DNA of 64,000 nt. Origin: Dongia_B soli (GTDB lineage Bacteria > Pseudomonadota > Alphaproteobacteria > Dongiales > Dongiaceae). Shown here in pieces: positions 53,788-63,395 of the stretch. Made by a program: the position numbers and the translations under genes. The stretch covers positions 1,302,001 to 1,366,000 of the forward strand of contig NZ_JAXCLW010000001.1 of assembly GCF_034044715.1 (NCBI RefSeq). Direction: 5' to 3'. Position 1 is the stretch's first letter. Every line of letters begins with the position of its first letter. The notes under the pieces were generated by a model. It saw only the letters and a list, made by a program, of their open reading frames with translations. It was not told the origin of the DNA and searched no databases.

Positions 53788-54762
53788 ATGAAATTCCCGT
53801 TCGTTTCGGCCGCAATGCTGGCGCTCGCCGTCTCGGCATGCAGCATAACAGCTAAGCCCGCCTCGCCCCTCGCTCATTCTGTTGCGACCGGCTGGGTGGC
53901 TCAGCAAGCGCCCGGTTTTTATCGTTTCCGTCTCGGCGACTTCCGGATCACAGTCCTTTCCGATGGCACCGCGCCACGGGATCTGCCCAAGATCATGAGC
54001 AAGCCTGAGGCTGTGCGCGCCGCTTTTACGGCGTCGCATCAGGCCCTTCCGGTCGAGCTTTCGATCAACGCCTATCTCATCGATACCGGCGAGAAGCGCA
54101 TCCTGGTCGATACCGGTGCGGGCGTGCTGTTCGGGCCGAGCTCAGGCTATTTGGTTGCTAATCTGCACGCCGGCGGATATAGCGCGGAGGATATCGATGT
54201 GATCCTGCTAACCCATATTCATGGGGATCACTCGGGCGGCCTCAGCATCGGTGGCAAGCCGGTTTTCCCCAAGGCCATCGTATATGTCGACCGGCGCGAT
54301 CCTGCGCATTGGCTGAGCGCCGAAGAGGAGGCGAAGGCACCCGCCAATCGCCGGACCACCTTTGTCCAGTCACACCAGACGGTCGATCCTTATGTACGTG
54401 CCGGACGTCTCCAGACCTTCGATGGGCCGACAGAGCTGTTTCCCGGCATCCGCACTGTCCCGGAATATGGCCATACGCCCGGGCTGACCGGCTATATGCT
54501 CGAGAGCGAGGGAAAACAGCTGCTGCTTTGGGGCGACATCATCCACGCCGCCGAAGTGCAGTTCGCCGATCCCACGCTCACGATCGATTATGACGTCGAT
54601 CCCGTAATGGCCATTGCTACCCGCCAACGCGTGCTTCAGGGCGCGGCTCGGCAGGGCTATTTGGTGGGCGGGGCTCATCTTTCTTTCCCCGGTATCGGAC
54701 ATGTCCGTTTCGACAATGGCCGATATGCCTGGGTTCCGGCGCCATATCAGGCGAAGCCCTGA
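53788..54762 (+). CDS. MBL-fold metallohydrolase, exported lipoprotein-like
   Basis: A 324-residue metallo-beta-lactamase-fold enzyme. The N-terminus MKFPFVSAAMLALAVSAC carries a possible lipobox (VSAC). The metal motif THIHGDH has His143, His145, Asp147 and His148; His229 (YGHTPG) and the later WGDIIH and GGAHL complete the site. The sequence class is the lactonase/hydrolase group rather than true beta-lactamase. It is 107 bp downstream of the broken alpha/beta hydrolase and probably belonged to the same LysR-controlled unit. Confidence 0.88.
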   Translation: MKFPFVSAAMLALAVSACSITAKPASPLAHSVATGWVAQQAPGFYRFRLGDFRITVLSDGTAPRDLPKIMSKPEAVRAAFTASHQALPVELSINAYLIDTGEKRILVDTGAGVLFGPSSGYLVANLHAGGYSAEDIDVILLTHIHGDHSGGLSIGGKPVFPKAIVYVDRRDPAHWLSAEEEAKAPANRRTTFVQSHQTVDPYVRAGRLQTFDGPTELFPGIRTVPEYGHTPGLTGYMLESEGKQLLLWGDIIHAAEVQFADPTLTIDYDVDPVMAIATRQRVLQGAARQGYLVGGAHLSFPGIGHVRFDNGRYAWVPAPYQAKP

Positions 54763-55007
54763 ATAGATCCAAGGCTGTGATTGCTGCCGTCACGAGATGG
54801 AATAACGGCGTCCCTCAAGCGCTCTATCGGCGCTGACGGCAGCTCGCACAGGCTTGTCATAAATTTGGACGATTTCTGGACGAGGGCGCGGATTTTTGGC
54901 TATATTCCTGCCATGTTGCGCCGCGAAATGCGGCTTTAGCGCAAGCCGGCTGTGAAATTCGGGTGACACCCCGGTGGTCGGTAAGATTGATATTGGGGGA
55001 GGGTAGC

Positions 55008-57158
55008 GTGGTCGATTTTCCGAAGGGTCCGCTGAACGATTGGCGTAAATTGGCGGCCAAGGAGCTGAAAGCGGCCGATCCCGATAGCCTCACCTGGCAT
55101 ACGCCGGAGGGCATTGCGGTAAAGCCGCTTTATACAGCCGAAGACCTGGAAAAGCTGGAAGTGCTCGGCACTTTGCCCGGCCTGCCTCCTTATGTGCGGG
55201 GTCCCCGGGCGACCATGTATGCCAACCGCCCCTGGACCATCCGCCAATATGCCGGCTTCTCGACGGCGGAAGAATCGAACGCCTTCTATCGCGAGAACCT
55301 GCGCCGTGGCCAGATGGGCCTGAGCGTCGCTTTCGATCTCGCTACCCATCGCGGCTATGATTCTGATCATCCCCGAGTGGAAGGTGATGTCGGCAAGGCC
55401 GGCGTCGCCATCGATTCCGTCGAGGATATGAAAATTCTGTTCGACGGCATCCCGCTCGACAAGATGTCGGTCAGCATGACCATGAACGGCGCGGTGTTGC
55501 CGGTCCTTGCCGGCTTCATCGTTGCGGGCGAGGAACAGGGCGTTCGCCTGGATCAGCTCTCCGGCACCATACAGAACGATATCCTCAAGGAATTCATGGT
55601 GCGGAATACCTATATCTATCCGCCCGCACCCAGCATGCGCATCGTCGCCGATATCATCGAATACACGGCGCAGAACATGCCGAAATTCAACTCGATCTCG
55701 ATCTCCGGCTATCATATGCAGGAAGCCGGGGCGACGGCGGTGCAGGAACTGGCCTTCACCATCGCCGACGGCCTGGAATATGTCCGCGCCGCTTTGTCGA
55801 AGGGTCTGAAGGTCGACGAATTTGCGCCTCGCCTCAGCTTCTTCTTCGCGATCGGCATGAATTTCTTCATGGAAATCGCCAAGCTGCGCGCTGCCCGCTA
55901 TCTCTGGGCGAAACTGATGCGGCAGTTCGATCCCAAGGACGCGCAATCTTTAGCCCTGCGCACCCATTGCCAGACCTCGGGCGTCAGCCTGACCGAGCAG
56001 GATCCCTATAACAATGTCGTCCGCACCACCATCGAAGCCATGGCGGCGGTGCTGGGCGGCACGCAGTCGCTGCACACGAACGCGCTGGATGAAGCCATCG
56101 CGCTGCCGACGCCCTTCTCGGCCGGTATCGCCCGCAACACCCAGCTCATCATCCAGGAAGAAAGCGGGATTCCCCATGTGATCGATCCGTTGGGCGGCAG
56201 CTATTATGTCGAAAGCCTGACCGACAGCATGGTCAAGGAAGCGGAAAAGCTGATCAGCGAGGTGGAAGCCCTGGGCGGCATGACCAAAGCGGTCGAAAGC
56301 GGCATGCCGAAACTGAAGATTGAGGAAGCCGCGGCGCGGCGCCAGGCGCGCATCGACCGCGGCGAGGATATCATCGTCGGCGTCAATAAATATCAGTCCG
56401 GCCAGCAGGCGGAGATCGATGTCCTCGATATCGACAACACCAAGGTTCGCCAGCAGCAGATCGCCCGGCTCGAAAAGATCAAGGCCAGCCGCGATGCCGC
56501 CAAGGTCGAGGCGGCGCTCAATGCGCTCACCGAGGCGGCACAGAACGAAAATGGCAATCTGCTCGCGCTCAGTGTCGAAGCGATGCGCGCCCGCGCCACG
56601 GTCGGTGAGGTTTCTAGCGCCTTGGAAAAGGTTTTCTCGCGCCATAAGGCGGAAATCCGCTCGATCGCCGGCGTCTATGGCGCGGCCTATCAGGACGATC
56701 CGGAATTCCGCCGCATCCAGGAAGAGATCAAGGAATTCGCCAAGATCGAAGGCCGCCGACCGCGCCTATTGGTGGTCAAGCTCGGCCAGGACGGACACGA
56801 TCGCGGCGCCAAGATCATCGCCACGGCCTTTGCCGATATCGGCTTCGATGTCGATGTCGGTCCGCTCTTCCAGACGCCGGATGAAGCGGCGCGGCAGGCG
56901 ATCGAAAATGACGTGCATGTCATCGGCGTCAGCAGCCAGGTCGCCGGACACAAGACTCTCGTGCCGCAACTCATCCAGTCGCTGAAGCGGCAGGGGGCAG
57001 AGGATATCCTGGTAATTTGCGGCGGCGTCATCCCTGCCCAGGATTATGATTACCTGAAACAGGCCGGGGTCGCGGCGATCTTCGGTCCCGGCACCAATAT
57101 CCCGCGCGCCGCCGCCGAGATTCTCTCACTGGTACACCGCACCCGCAAAGCTGCCTGA
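55008..57158 (+). CDS. methylmalonyl-CoA mutase
   Basis: Adenosylcobalamin-dependent enzyme of 716 residues that interconverts methylmalonyl-CoA and succinyl-CoA. The GTG at 55008 has a GGGGGAGGG stretch just upstream and gives the normal length. The catalytic domain has ATMYANRPWTIRQYAGFST and SVAFDLATHRGYDSDH; RTHCQTSGVSLTEQDP and QSLHTNALDEA follow. The C-terminal cobalamin domain has GQDGHDRGAK (His597 coordinates cobalt) and GVSSQVAGHKTL. Single-subunit form. It is followed after 16 bp by the giant coiled-coil gene, which is probably cotranscribed but unrelated in function. Confidence 0.95.
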   Translation: MVDFPKGPLNDWRKLAAKELKAADPDSLTWHTPEGIAVKPLYTAEDLEKLEVLGTLPGLPPYVRGPRATMYANRPWTIRQYAGFSTAEESNAFYRENLRRGQMGLSVAFDLATHRGYDSDHPRVEGDVGKAGVAIDSVEDMKILFDGIPLDKMSVSMTMNGAVLPVLAGFIVAGEEQGVRLDQLSGTIQNDILKEFMVRNTYIYPPAPSMRIVADIIEYTAQNMPKFNSISISGYHMQEAGATAVQELAFTIADGLEYVRAALSKGLKVDEFAPRLSFFFAIGMNFFMEIAKLRAARYLWAKLMRQFDPKDAQSLALRTHCQTSGVSLTEQDPYNNVVRTTIEAMAAVLGGTQSLHTNALDEAIALPTPFSAGIARNTQLIIQEESGIPHVIDPLGGSYYVESLTDSMVKEAEKLISEVEALGGMTKAVESGMPKLKIEEAAARRQARIDRGEDIIVGVNKYQSGQQAEIDVLDIDNTKVRQQQIARLEKIKASRDAAKVEAALNALTEAAQNENGNLLALSVEAMRARATVGEVSSALEKVFSRHKAEIRSIAGVYGAAYQDDPEFRRIQEEIKEFAKIEGRRPRLLVVKLGQDGHDRGAKIIATAFADIGFDVDVGPLFQTPDEAARQAIENDVHVIGVSSQVAGHKTLVPQLIQSLKRQGAEDILVICGGVIPAQDYDYLKQAGVAAIFGPGTNIPRAAAEILSLVHRTRKAA

Positions 57159-57174
57159 ACGAGGCGATCCCATC

Positions 57175-60100
57175 ATGGCCGACAACAAACCCGTCCAGGA
57201 CCGGCGCGGTTATCCGTGGTCCACGACTATCGTCTGCCTGCTCTCATTGGCCTGGCTCATCGCCTGTCTCATCTATCTCGATAGCGCGATCGGTCTTGAT
57301 ATCATCAATGAGCTGATGCCGAATGAGTTGGGGGCCATTGTCACGGCAGCGGCTTTGCCCCTGCTGGTGCTCTGGCTGATTTTCTTCGTCCTGTTGCGAC
57401 GCCAGGATTTCGCCCGGCATACGGCGAGCCTGGAAGCGCAGTTGCAGCTCCTGACCTATCCCGATGAAGCAAGCGAGGCGCGGATCGCCAGCATCGCCTC
57501 GGCTTTGCGCCAGCAATCGATCGACCTCACCCAGGCCACCGATTATGCCGATAAGACCTTGGCGAAGATGCGCGATGTCTTCCGCCATCAGGCAAAGGAA
57601 CTGGAGGCGGTAGCGCGCAGCAGCAGCGACAAGCAGGCGGAAGTCGAGACGGCCCTGGCCGAGCAGCGGCGCATGTTGGCCGAGATGACTGCAGCGGCCG
57701 ATTCCCAGCGCGAGCGGATCGAGACGGTGATCGCCGATCAGACAATGGCCCTGGAACGCCTGACGGCGGAAGGCATGGCCCGGGTGGCCGAAGCCATGGA
57801 TGAGAAGCGCATTGTCATCGAGAGCATCATCGACGGCTTGATGGACCACGGCTCGACGGTGCGCGATGCGATCGAAACCGAAGCCTTGCGGCTCGACGAT
57901 GTCGCTGAACGCGCTGCCGGCCGGTTGGGCGCCGAAATCGATCAATTGTCGCGCCATCTCAGCGATGCGGCGGAACAGGCGGCACGTCAGGAATCCGCGT
58001 TGCGCAATCAGGTGACTGCCCAGGCCGCGGCGCTGGAGACGGCGGGTAACGCCGTTGGCGACAAGCTCAACACGACCATTGCCGATTTGATGAATGGTTT
58101 GGCGCAGTCCGGCGATGCGGCCGGCCGCCTGGCGGAAGAAATGGCGGCGCGCCTCACCACCGTGCTGCAGCAAAATCGCGACCGGGCGGCAGATCAGGTC
58201 AAGATCGTCGCCGACAAACTGGAAGGACAGATCCAGGCGATTCTCGGTGCCACCCGTCATAGCGAGGCAGCGCAAGGCGAACTCCTGGCTGCTGTCGGAC
58301 GCCAGGCCGATCTCCTGCAGGAGGGCATCACCACGGCAGGCAAGCGGCTGGAAGCGGTGGTGGCAACCGAACGCGAGGCCCTGGACCAGGCGACGGCGTC
58401 GGCAGCACAACGCCATCGTGAGCTTGAGCGGGGGATCGCCGATTATCTGGCGGGCCTCAGCCAGGCGATTGACGGTCATAACAGCAAGCTCGCCGAAACG
58501 ACCGGCGAAGAGGCGCGTCGCCTCACCTTGCTCTTTGAGGATCTGCAGCACCAGGAGCAGCGGCTCACGGCAGCCCTGGATCAGCATCGCGTCGAGCTTG
58601 ATCACGCGGCCGATGATGCCGCCACACGTCTCGCTTTGGCCTTGAAGCGCCATCAGGAAGTTGCCTTCGCCAGCTCTTCCGCCACGGTCGCGGAAATGAC
58701 GCGCAAGACCAGCGAGATTCAGCGCAGCCTGCGCGAACAAGGCGATGCGATCATCGATACGACGCGCGGCATCGCCGATGATCTCATCGTCAGCCTGACT
58801 CAATTGAGTGACCAGATTTTGCGGACCGGCGAACAAACGGCGGCCGATAATGCCGCGCTCGAGCAGCTCAGCCGGACCCAGGCGCAGCGTCTCAGCCAGG
58901 CGGCCCAGCTTGCCGGCGAGCAGTTCCGCGCTGCCCTGGACCGCCTTGGCGGTGAGATCGCAGCGGTTGCCGCCACCACCGCCGATCGGATCGGCGGGCA
59001 TGGCCGTGCCTTGAACAGCGAACTGGAGCGGCATCGGCAATCCATTGCGGAAGCAGCTCACGAGACGGTCGATCAGCTGGCCGCGCGAATTGGCGATCTT
59101 GGCCGCCGCATGGACGAGGTCGGCATCGCGGTTGGCGAGCAATCGGAGAAACTGGCGGAACTGGTTGATCAGCAAGGCGTCCGCCTCGGCCTCGCTGCCG
59201 ATGCCTCGGCGCAACGTTTCAAGGTCCAGGCAGAGGCGCATCAGGCACATCTCGACGGTCTCGTCGCTTTGGCCGAACGCAAGAACAACGAACTCGTGCA
59301 ATTGCTCGACAAGCAGGCGATGATCCTGGAGGCCGCTGCCAATCGCGGCGCCGGCCGGTTCTCGGCATTGCTGGCAGAGCAGCGCCAGCATATCGCCGAT
59401 GTGATCGCCGATACCGAGGCCCGCAATGGCGAGCTCACCGCGCTGATCGATCAGCAAGGGCAACGTCTGGATGATGCGGCGGACAAGGCCGGCCAGCGCT
59501 TCCTTGACCACTTGAAAGCCCATGAGCAGCGTTTGGCGGAAATCAGCGATCTCGCCGATCGCCGACAGCGTGAACTGGCGACGACGGTCGATGCCGAAGC
59601 GGCGCGGCTGGAACAGCTCCTTCAATCCTCGGCAAGCCGCATCACCGACGATGTCACCCGCCATGGCGAAACCCTGGACGCTGTCAGCACGACGGCTTCG
59701 ATCCGTTTGCGCTCTGAGATCGTGCAGCAGATCGCCGCCCAGGAAAAGACGATTGGCGAATTGGAGCAGCGCCTGCGCGAAATGCAGGTGGCCTTGCAAA
59801 GCCAGGGAGACCGCCTCGGGACGGCGGCAAACGAGGTGGCACTCAAGCTTGATCAATCCCTGCAGGCGGCCTCGATCCGTTTCGCGGGGGAAGTCGTCCA
59901 GCAGGGAAAAAGCATCGCGGAGACCGGCGCCACTGCGATTGCCCGCCTGCAGGCGGAGATCGCCCAGCAGATTACGACGCAGAAGCAGGTCTTTGCCGAT
60001 CTCGAGCGTCAGGCGGGTGAGATGCGCTTCGTAGTCCAGACACAGGGCGAGAGTCTCAATGCCTCAGCTGGTGCGGCGACGGAGAAGCTCGGCCTCTTAC

Positions 60101-63100
60101 TGCAGGCAGCTGCAACACGCTTTGCCGAGGACATCTCCCGGCAGGGCCAGCGGCTGGAGGAAACCAGTACGACGACGGCCTCCCGCCTGCGCGACGAAAT
60201 CGCCGGGCAGATCGCGCTCCAGGAAAAGGCGATTGCCGATCTCATCCAGCGCGCCCAGGAGATGCAGGCCGCCTTGCAGACGCAAGCTGAAAGCCTGAAA
60301 GCTGCCGCCGGCAGCGCCACTGAAAACCTGGATCAGTTGCTGCAGGCCGCTTCCACCCGTTTTGCCGAAGATATTTCCCGGCAGGGCGGCCGCCTTGAGG
60401 AAACCACCACTGCCGCCGCCGAACGGCTGCGTGCGGAAATCGCCGAGCAGGCGTCGGCGCAGGAAAAGGCCATTACCGATCTCGCCGAGCGCGCTAAGGA
60501 TTTGCAGACGGCACTACAGACAGAAAGCCAGCGCCTGAATGATACCGCCGGCGAGGCCACGGCCAGGCTGACGCAACTGCTGCGCAGTACTGCAACTCGT
60601 TTCGCCTCGGACCTCTCGGAACAGGGCGCGACGCTGGAGCAACTGAGTGCAGCCACGGCGGAACGGCTGGCCGCTGAGATCGCCCGCCATGCCGCTGCCC
60701 ACGAAACCGCCACTACCGAGCTCGAAAAGCGCAGCCGCAATTTGCAGGCGCTGCTGGAGGAACAAAGCAGCCGTTTGAACAGCCTGGCCGGCGAGACCAC
60801 CGGCAAGCTCAGCGAGACTCTGGCGTCGTCGTCAACGCAATTCGCCGAGAAGATGGGCGAGCAGACGAAGATGCTGGAGCAGGTCAGCGAAACCACAGCC
60901 AAGCGCCTGGAAGAGCAGATCGCGCGCCAATCGGCGGCCCAAGATGCCAGCATCCTGCAGCTCGAACAACGCAGCCGCGATCTCCAATCCACCTTGCGGG
61001 GCGAAACTGATCGCCTATCGGCTTTGGCAGAAACTGCGGCCGAGAAGTTCGAGGAACTGCTGCGACAGCAGGCTGCGGCGTTGCAGTCTACCGTCGAGGC
61101 AGTGGGTGAGAAAACCACGGTTTTGACCGCGGCAACCGTGGAACAGCGCGAAGCGTTGATCAAGGTGGCAACGGAAGCTGCCAGCCTGTTCGAAACCGCT
61201 TTAACGAAACATGCCCAGGATATCGCCAAGGCGACGGCGGCCGCCGTGCAGGAAAGCGAAGGTCTCGCCGCCGCAGCGCGAGTCCAGGCCGAGCAAATCG
61301 CTGCCACCTTGAAGGACGGCTTCACCCGGATCGGCGATATCGGGCGGGAACAGACGACTGCGTTGCAGACGACCGGCGAAACTGCCGCAGCGCAATTGCG
61401 CGAAGTGCTGGAATCGGAAAACACTCGGATCGCCGGTCTCTTCGAAGGCATCGCCGAACAGGGACGCCAGATGGCGGCGGCGGCCGATGCGCAGTCGGCC
61501 ACCCTCGGCAAGGCGACGGCCCAGGCGACCGAGGCGGCCATCACCATGCGCGATGCCCTGGTGACCCAATCCAAGGCGGCCAATCGCGCCGGCGTTGAAA
61601 TCAATGAACGGGCCGCGGAAGCGGGGCGGCAGTTGCAGGCCCATGCCACGGAATTGGCGAACGCCGTCCAGTCCATCATGTCGAACCATGCAGCCGGCAT
61701 CCAGGCCGCCAGCGAGGCGGCCGCCGCCCAGGCGGTAACCTTGTCTCAATCGCTGGCGCGTCAGCATGACGATCTGAAGGCGGCGATGCAGGAGACCGCG
61801 GAAACCACCGAGAGCATCCGCCAAGCCTTGCGTGCCCAGATCCAGGACCTGCGCGATGTCGCCGAGAAGGTGACGATGGAAGCGCAGGTGATCGGCACCG
61901 TCTTCCGCACGGAAGCAGCGACATTGACCGAGGCGGCGGCCAAGGCGACCGGCGGTGCCGGCGATTTGCAGGAATCGCTGCGCCAGCATCTCACTGTGCT
62001 CGACGAGGCGGCGCGCCTGGCGCTCGACAAGGCGGCCGCCGCGCGGCAGTCAATTGAACAGCAATGCAGCAACCTGCAGGCAGCGCTCGATGACAGCCTG
62101 AAACGCGGCGGCGATTTGGCAACACTTTATCAGACCCATATGCGCCAGCTTGGCGAGGGCAGCGAGGCGGCGAAGCGGAAGCTCACCGAAGTGGGCGAGG
62201 CGCTGCAGCAGCGCGCCGATTCGCTGGTGACGATCATCGACCAGACGGTAATCCGGCAGGATGATGTCCATCGGTCCCTCAGCAACCGCGTCGCCGCGAT
62301 CGGCGAAGCCGGCAAGGCCGGGGAAGAGCAGATCGGTCAGCTTGGCGCCTCGATCGAAACGCTGGTCAAGCTGTTGCGCAACACGACGCAGGAAACCGCC
62401 CGCCAGGCCAAGGGCATCGTGCAGTCCTTCCGTGAAGGCGCTGAGGCGCTTAGCACCGTCACCCAGGCCTCGATGAATCAGGTGGGTGGCATAAAGGAAG
62501 CCTTGCGCGACCAGGTAGGAGATCTCACGACGCTCAGCAAGCAGGTCGGCGATCTGGCGGAATCGGTCCAGACCCAGCTCCGCGCGCAGATGGCGGATTT
62601 CGCCGCGGCGGCCTCTTCGGTGCGCCAGAGCAGCGATGCCGCGCGCAGCGATGCCACCGCCACCACCACCATGCTGGCCCGCCAGGTCACCATGCTGGGA
62701 GAGGCGGCCGATCGTATGAAGGCGCATCTCACCGAGGTGACGAGCGATCTCGACCAGCGGATGACCGGCATGCAGGGAGCCGCCGATCAGGCGATGAAGC
62801 GCGCCGTGAGCCTCGGCAAGCAGTTCGAGACCCAGGCCAGTGCGCTTGAGCGGGCGATCGCCGATGCCGGCAGCAAGGCCGATCAGCTCGGCCAGGCCTT
62901 CCGCAGCCACAGCGCCGATCTAGCCCAAAGTTCCAGCCTGGCGCTGGAACGGCTGGAGCAGTTGCGCCAGACCCAGCACAATGCCACACGGGATGCTTTC
63001 CTTCGGGCCGCCGGGGTGATGATCGACGAGTTGAACGGCTTGGCGCTCGACATCCACAACCTGCTCGATACCGAAATCCCCGACGAGGTCTGGAAGCGGT

Positions 63101-63366
63101 ATCGCGACGGCGAAAAGTCGGTCTTCGCCCGTCGCCTGTTCCGCATGAAGGATTCCTACGTCATCCCGGCGATCGAACAGCGTTACCAGCGCGATGAACG
63201 CTTCCATGATATGGTCGATCGCTATATTCAAAAATTTGAGGATCTGCTGTCCCAATCCCGCAGTGCAGATCCGGAGGCCGTTCTTGATGCCACCTTCATT
63301 ACCGCCGATGTCGGCAAGCTCTATCTCGTCATGGCCAATAGCCTCGGCCGTGCCGTCGAACATTGA
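57175..63366 (+). CDS. giant membrane-anchored coiled-coil protein, GPR/RgsE-like architecture
   Basis: A 2063-residue protein. Two membrane helices (about 17-36 and 52-73) are followed by about 1870 residues of Ala/Glu/Gln/Leu-rich helix without catalytic motif. It contains three 47-residue repeats (about 667-807) and six 80-residue repeats (about 831-1310). The last ~120 residues form a distinct domain (MIDELNGLALDIHNLL, then PDEVWKRYRDGEKSVFARRLFRM). It is like the apolipoprotein-like Growth Pole Ring protein of Agrobacterium (about 2100 residues) and RgsE of Sinorhizobium in size, N-terminal anchoring and helical repeats; homology is inferred. Likely role: envelope or division scaffold. 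Confidence 0.8.
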   Translation: MADNKPVQDRRGYPWSTTIVCLLSLAWLIACLIYLDSAIGLDIINELMPNELGAIVTAAALPLLVLWLIFFVLLRRQDFARHTASLEAQLQLLTYPDEASEARIASIASALRQQSIDLTQATDYADKTLAKMRDVFRHQAKELEAVARSSSDKQAEVETALAEQRRMLAEMTAAADSQRERIETVIADQTMALERLTAEGMARVAEAMDEKRIVIESIIDGLMDHGSTVRDAIETEALRLDDVAERAAGRLGAEIDQLSRHLSDAAEQAARQESALRNQVTAQAAALETAGNAVGDKLNTTIADLMNGLAQSGDAAGRLAEEMAARLTTVLQQNRDRAADQVKIVADKLEGQIQAILGATRHSEAAQGELLAAVGRQADLLQEGITTAGKRLEAVVATEREALDQATASAAQRHRELERGIADYLAGLSQAIDGHNSKLAETTGEEARRLTLLFEDLQHQEQRLTAALDQHRVELDHAADDAATRLALALKRHQEVAFASSSATVAEMTRKTSEIQRSLREQGDAIIDTTRGIADDLIVSLTQLSDQILRTGEQTAADNAALEQLSRTQAQRLSQAAQLAGEQFRAALDRLGGEIAAVAATTADRIGGHGRALNSELERHRQSIAEAAHETVDQLAARIGDLGRRMDEVGIAVGEQSEKLAELVDQQGVRLGLAADASAQRFKVQAEAHQAHLDGLVALAERKNNELVQLLDKQAMILEAAANRGAGRFSALLAEQRQHIADVIADTEARNGELTALIDQQGQRLDDAADKAGQRFLDHLKAHEQRLAEISDLADRRQRELATTVDAEAARLEQLLQSSASRITDDVTRHGETLDAVSTTASIRLRSEIVQQIAAQEKTIGELEQRLREMQVALQSQGDRLGTAANEVALKLDQSLQAASIRFAGEVVQQGKSIAETGATAIARLQAEIAQQITTQKQVFADLERQAGEMRFVVQTQGESLNASAGAATEKLGLLLQAAATRFAEDISRQGQRLEETSTTTASRLRDEIAGQIALQEKAIADLIQRAQEMQAALQTQAESLKAAAGSATENLDQLLQAASTRFAEDISRQGGRLEETTTAAAERLRAEIAEQASAQEKAITDLAERAKDLQTALQTESQRLNDTAGEATARLTQLLRSTATRFASDLSEQGATLEQLSAATAERLAAEIARHAAAHETATTELEKRSRNLQALLEEQSSRLNSLAGETTGKLSETLASSSTQFAEKMGEQTKMLEQVSETTAKRLEEQIARQSAAQDASILQLEQRSRDLQSTLRGETDRLSALAETAAEKFEELLRQQAAALQSTVEAVGEKTTVLTAATVEQREALIKVATEAASLFETALTKHAQDIAKATAAAVQESEGLAAAARVQAEQIAATLKDGFTRIGDIGREQTTALQTTGETAAAQLREVLESENTRIAGLFEGIAEQGRQMAAAADAQSATLGKATAQATEAAITMRDALVTQSKAANRAGVEINERAAEAGRQLQAHATELANAVQSIMSNHAAGIQAASEAAAAQAVTLSQSLARQHDDLKAAMQETAETTESIRQALRAQIQDLRDVAEKVTMEAQVIGTVFRTEAATLTEAAAKATGGAGDLQESLRQHLTVLDEAARLALDKAAAARQSIEQQCSNLQAALDDSLKRGGDLATLYQTHMRQLGEGSEAAKRKLTEVGEALQQRADSLVTIIDQTVIRQDDVHRSLSNRVAAIGEAGKAGEEQIGQLGASIETLVKLLRNTTQETARQAKGIVQSFREGAEALSTVTQASMNQVGGIKEALRDQVGDLTTLSKQVGDLAESVQTQLRAQMADFAAAASSVRQSSDAARSDATATTTMLARQVTMLGEAADRMKAHLTEVTSDLDQRMTGMQGAADQAMKRAVSLGKQFETQASALERAIADAGSKADQLGQAFRSHSADLAQSSSLALERLEQLRQTQHNATRDAFLRAAGVMIDELNGLALDIHNLLDTEIPDEVWKRYRDGEKSVFARRLFRMKDSYVIPAIEQRYQRDERFHDMVDRYIQKFEDLLSQSRSADPEAVLDATFITADVGKLYLVMANSLGRAVEH
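59173..59595 (+). repeat. three 141-bp (47-residue) tandem repeats in the giant protein
   Basis: Units start at 59173, 59314 and 59455. Shared positions include Q-x-x-x-L, AA/AD-x-A-x-RF and a final E-L-x-x-x-x-D. Exact 141-bp spacing without gaps shows duplication. Confidence 0.8.
59665..61104 (+). repeat. six 240-bp (80-residue) tandem repeats in the giant protein
   Basis: Units begin at 59665, 59905, 60145, 60385, 60625 and 60865, each exactly 80 codons. Shared elements include LEET/LEQ near the start, RLRAEIAEQ, a central LQTALQTQ-like block, L-x-x-x-AGEAT and a final TRFAEDISRQG. Units 2 to 4 are closest to one another; unit 6 is the most divergent. The lack of indels points to recent or selected in-frame duplication. 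Confidence 0.85.
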
Positions 63367-63395
63367 CCGCTTAAGGACACGGCTGGGGACGCGTC

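Noticed and set aside
57244..59856. 870-codon open frame on the reverse strand of the giant coiled-coil gene
   Set aside because: Antisense shadow caused by GC-rich, repetitive codon usage; no ribosome binding site, and the forward frame has clear membrane helices and repeats.
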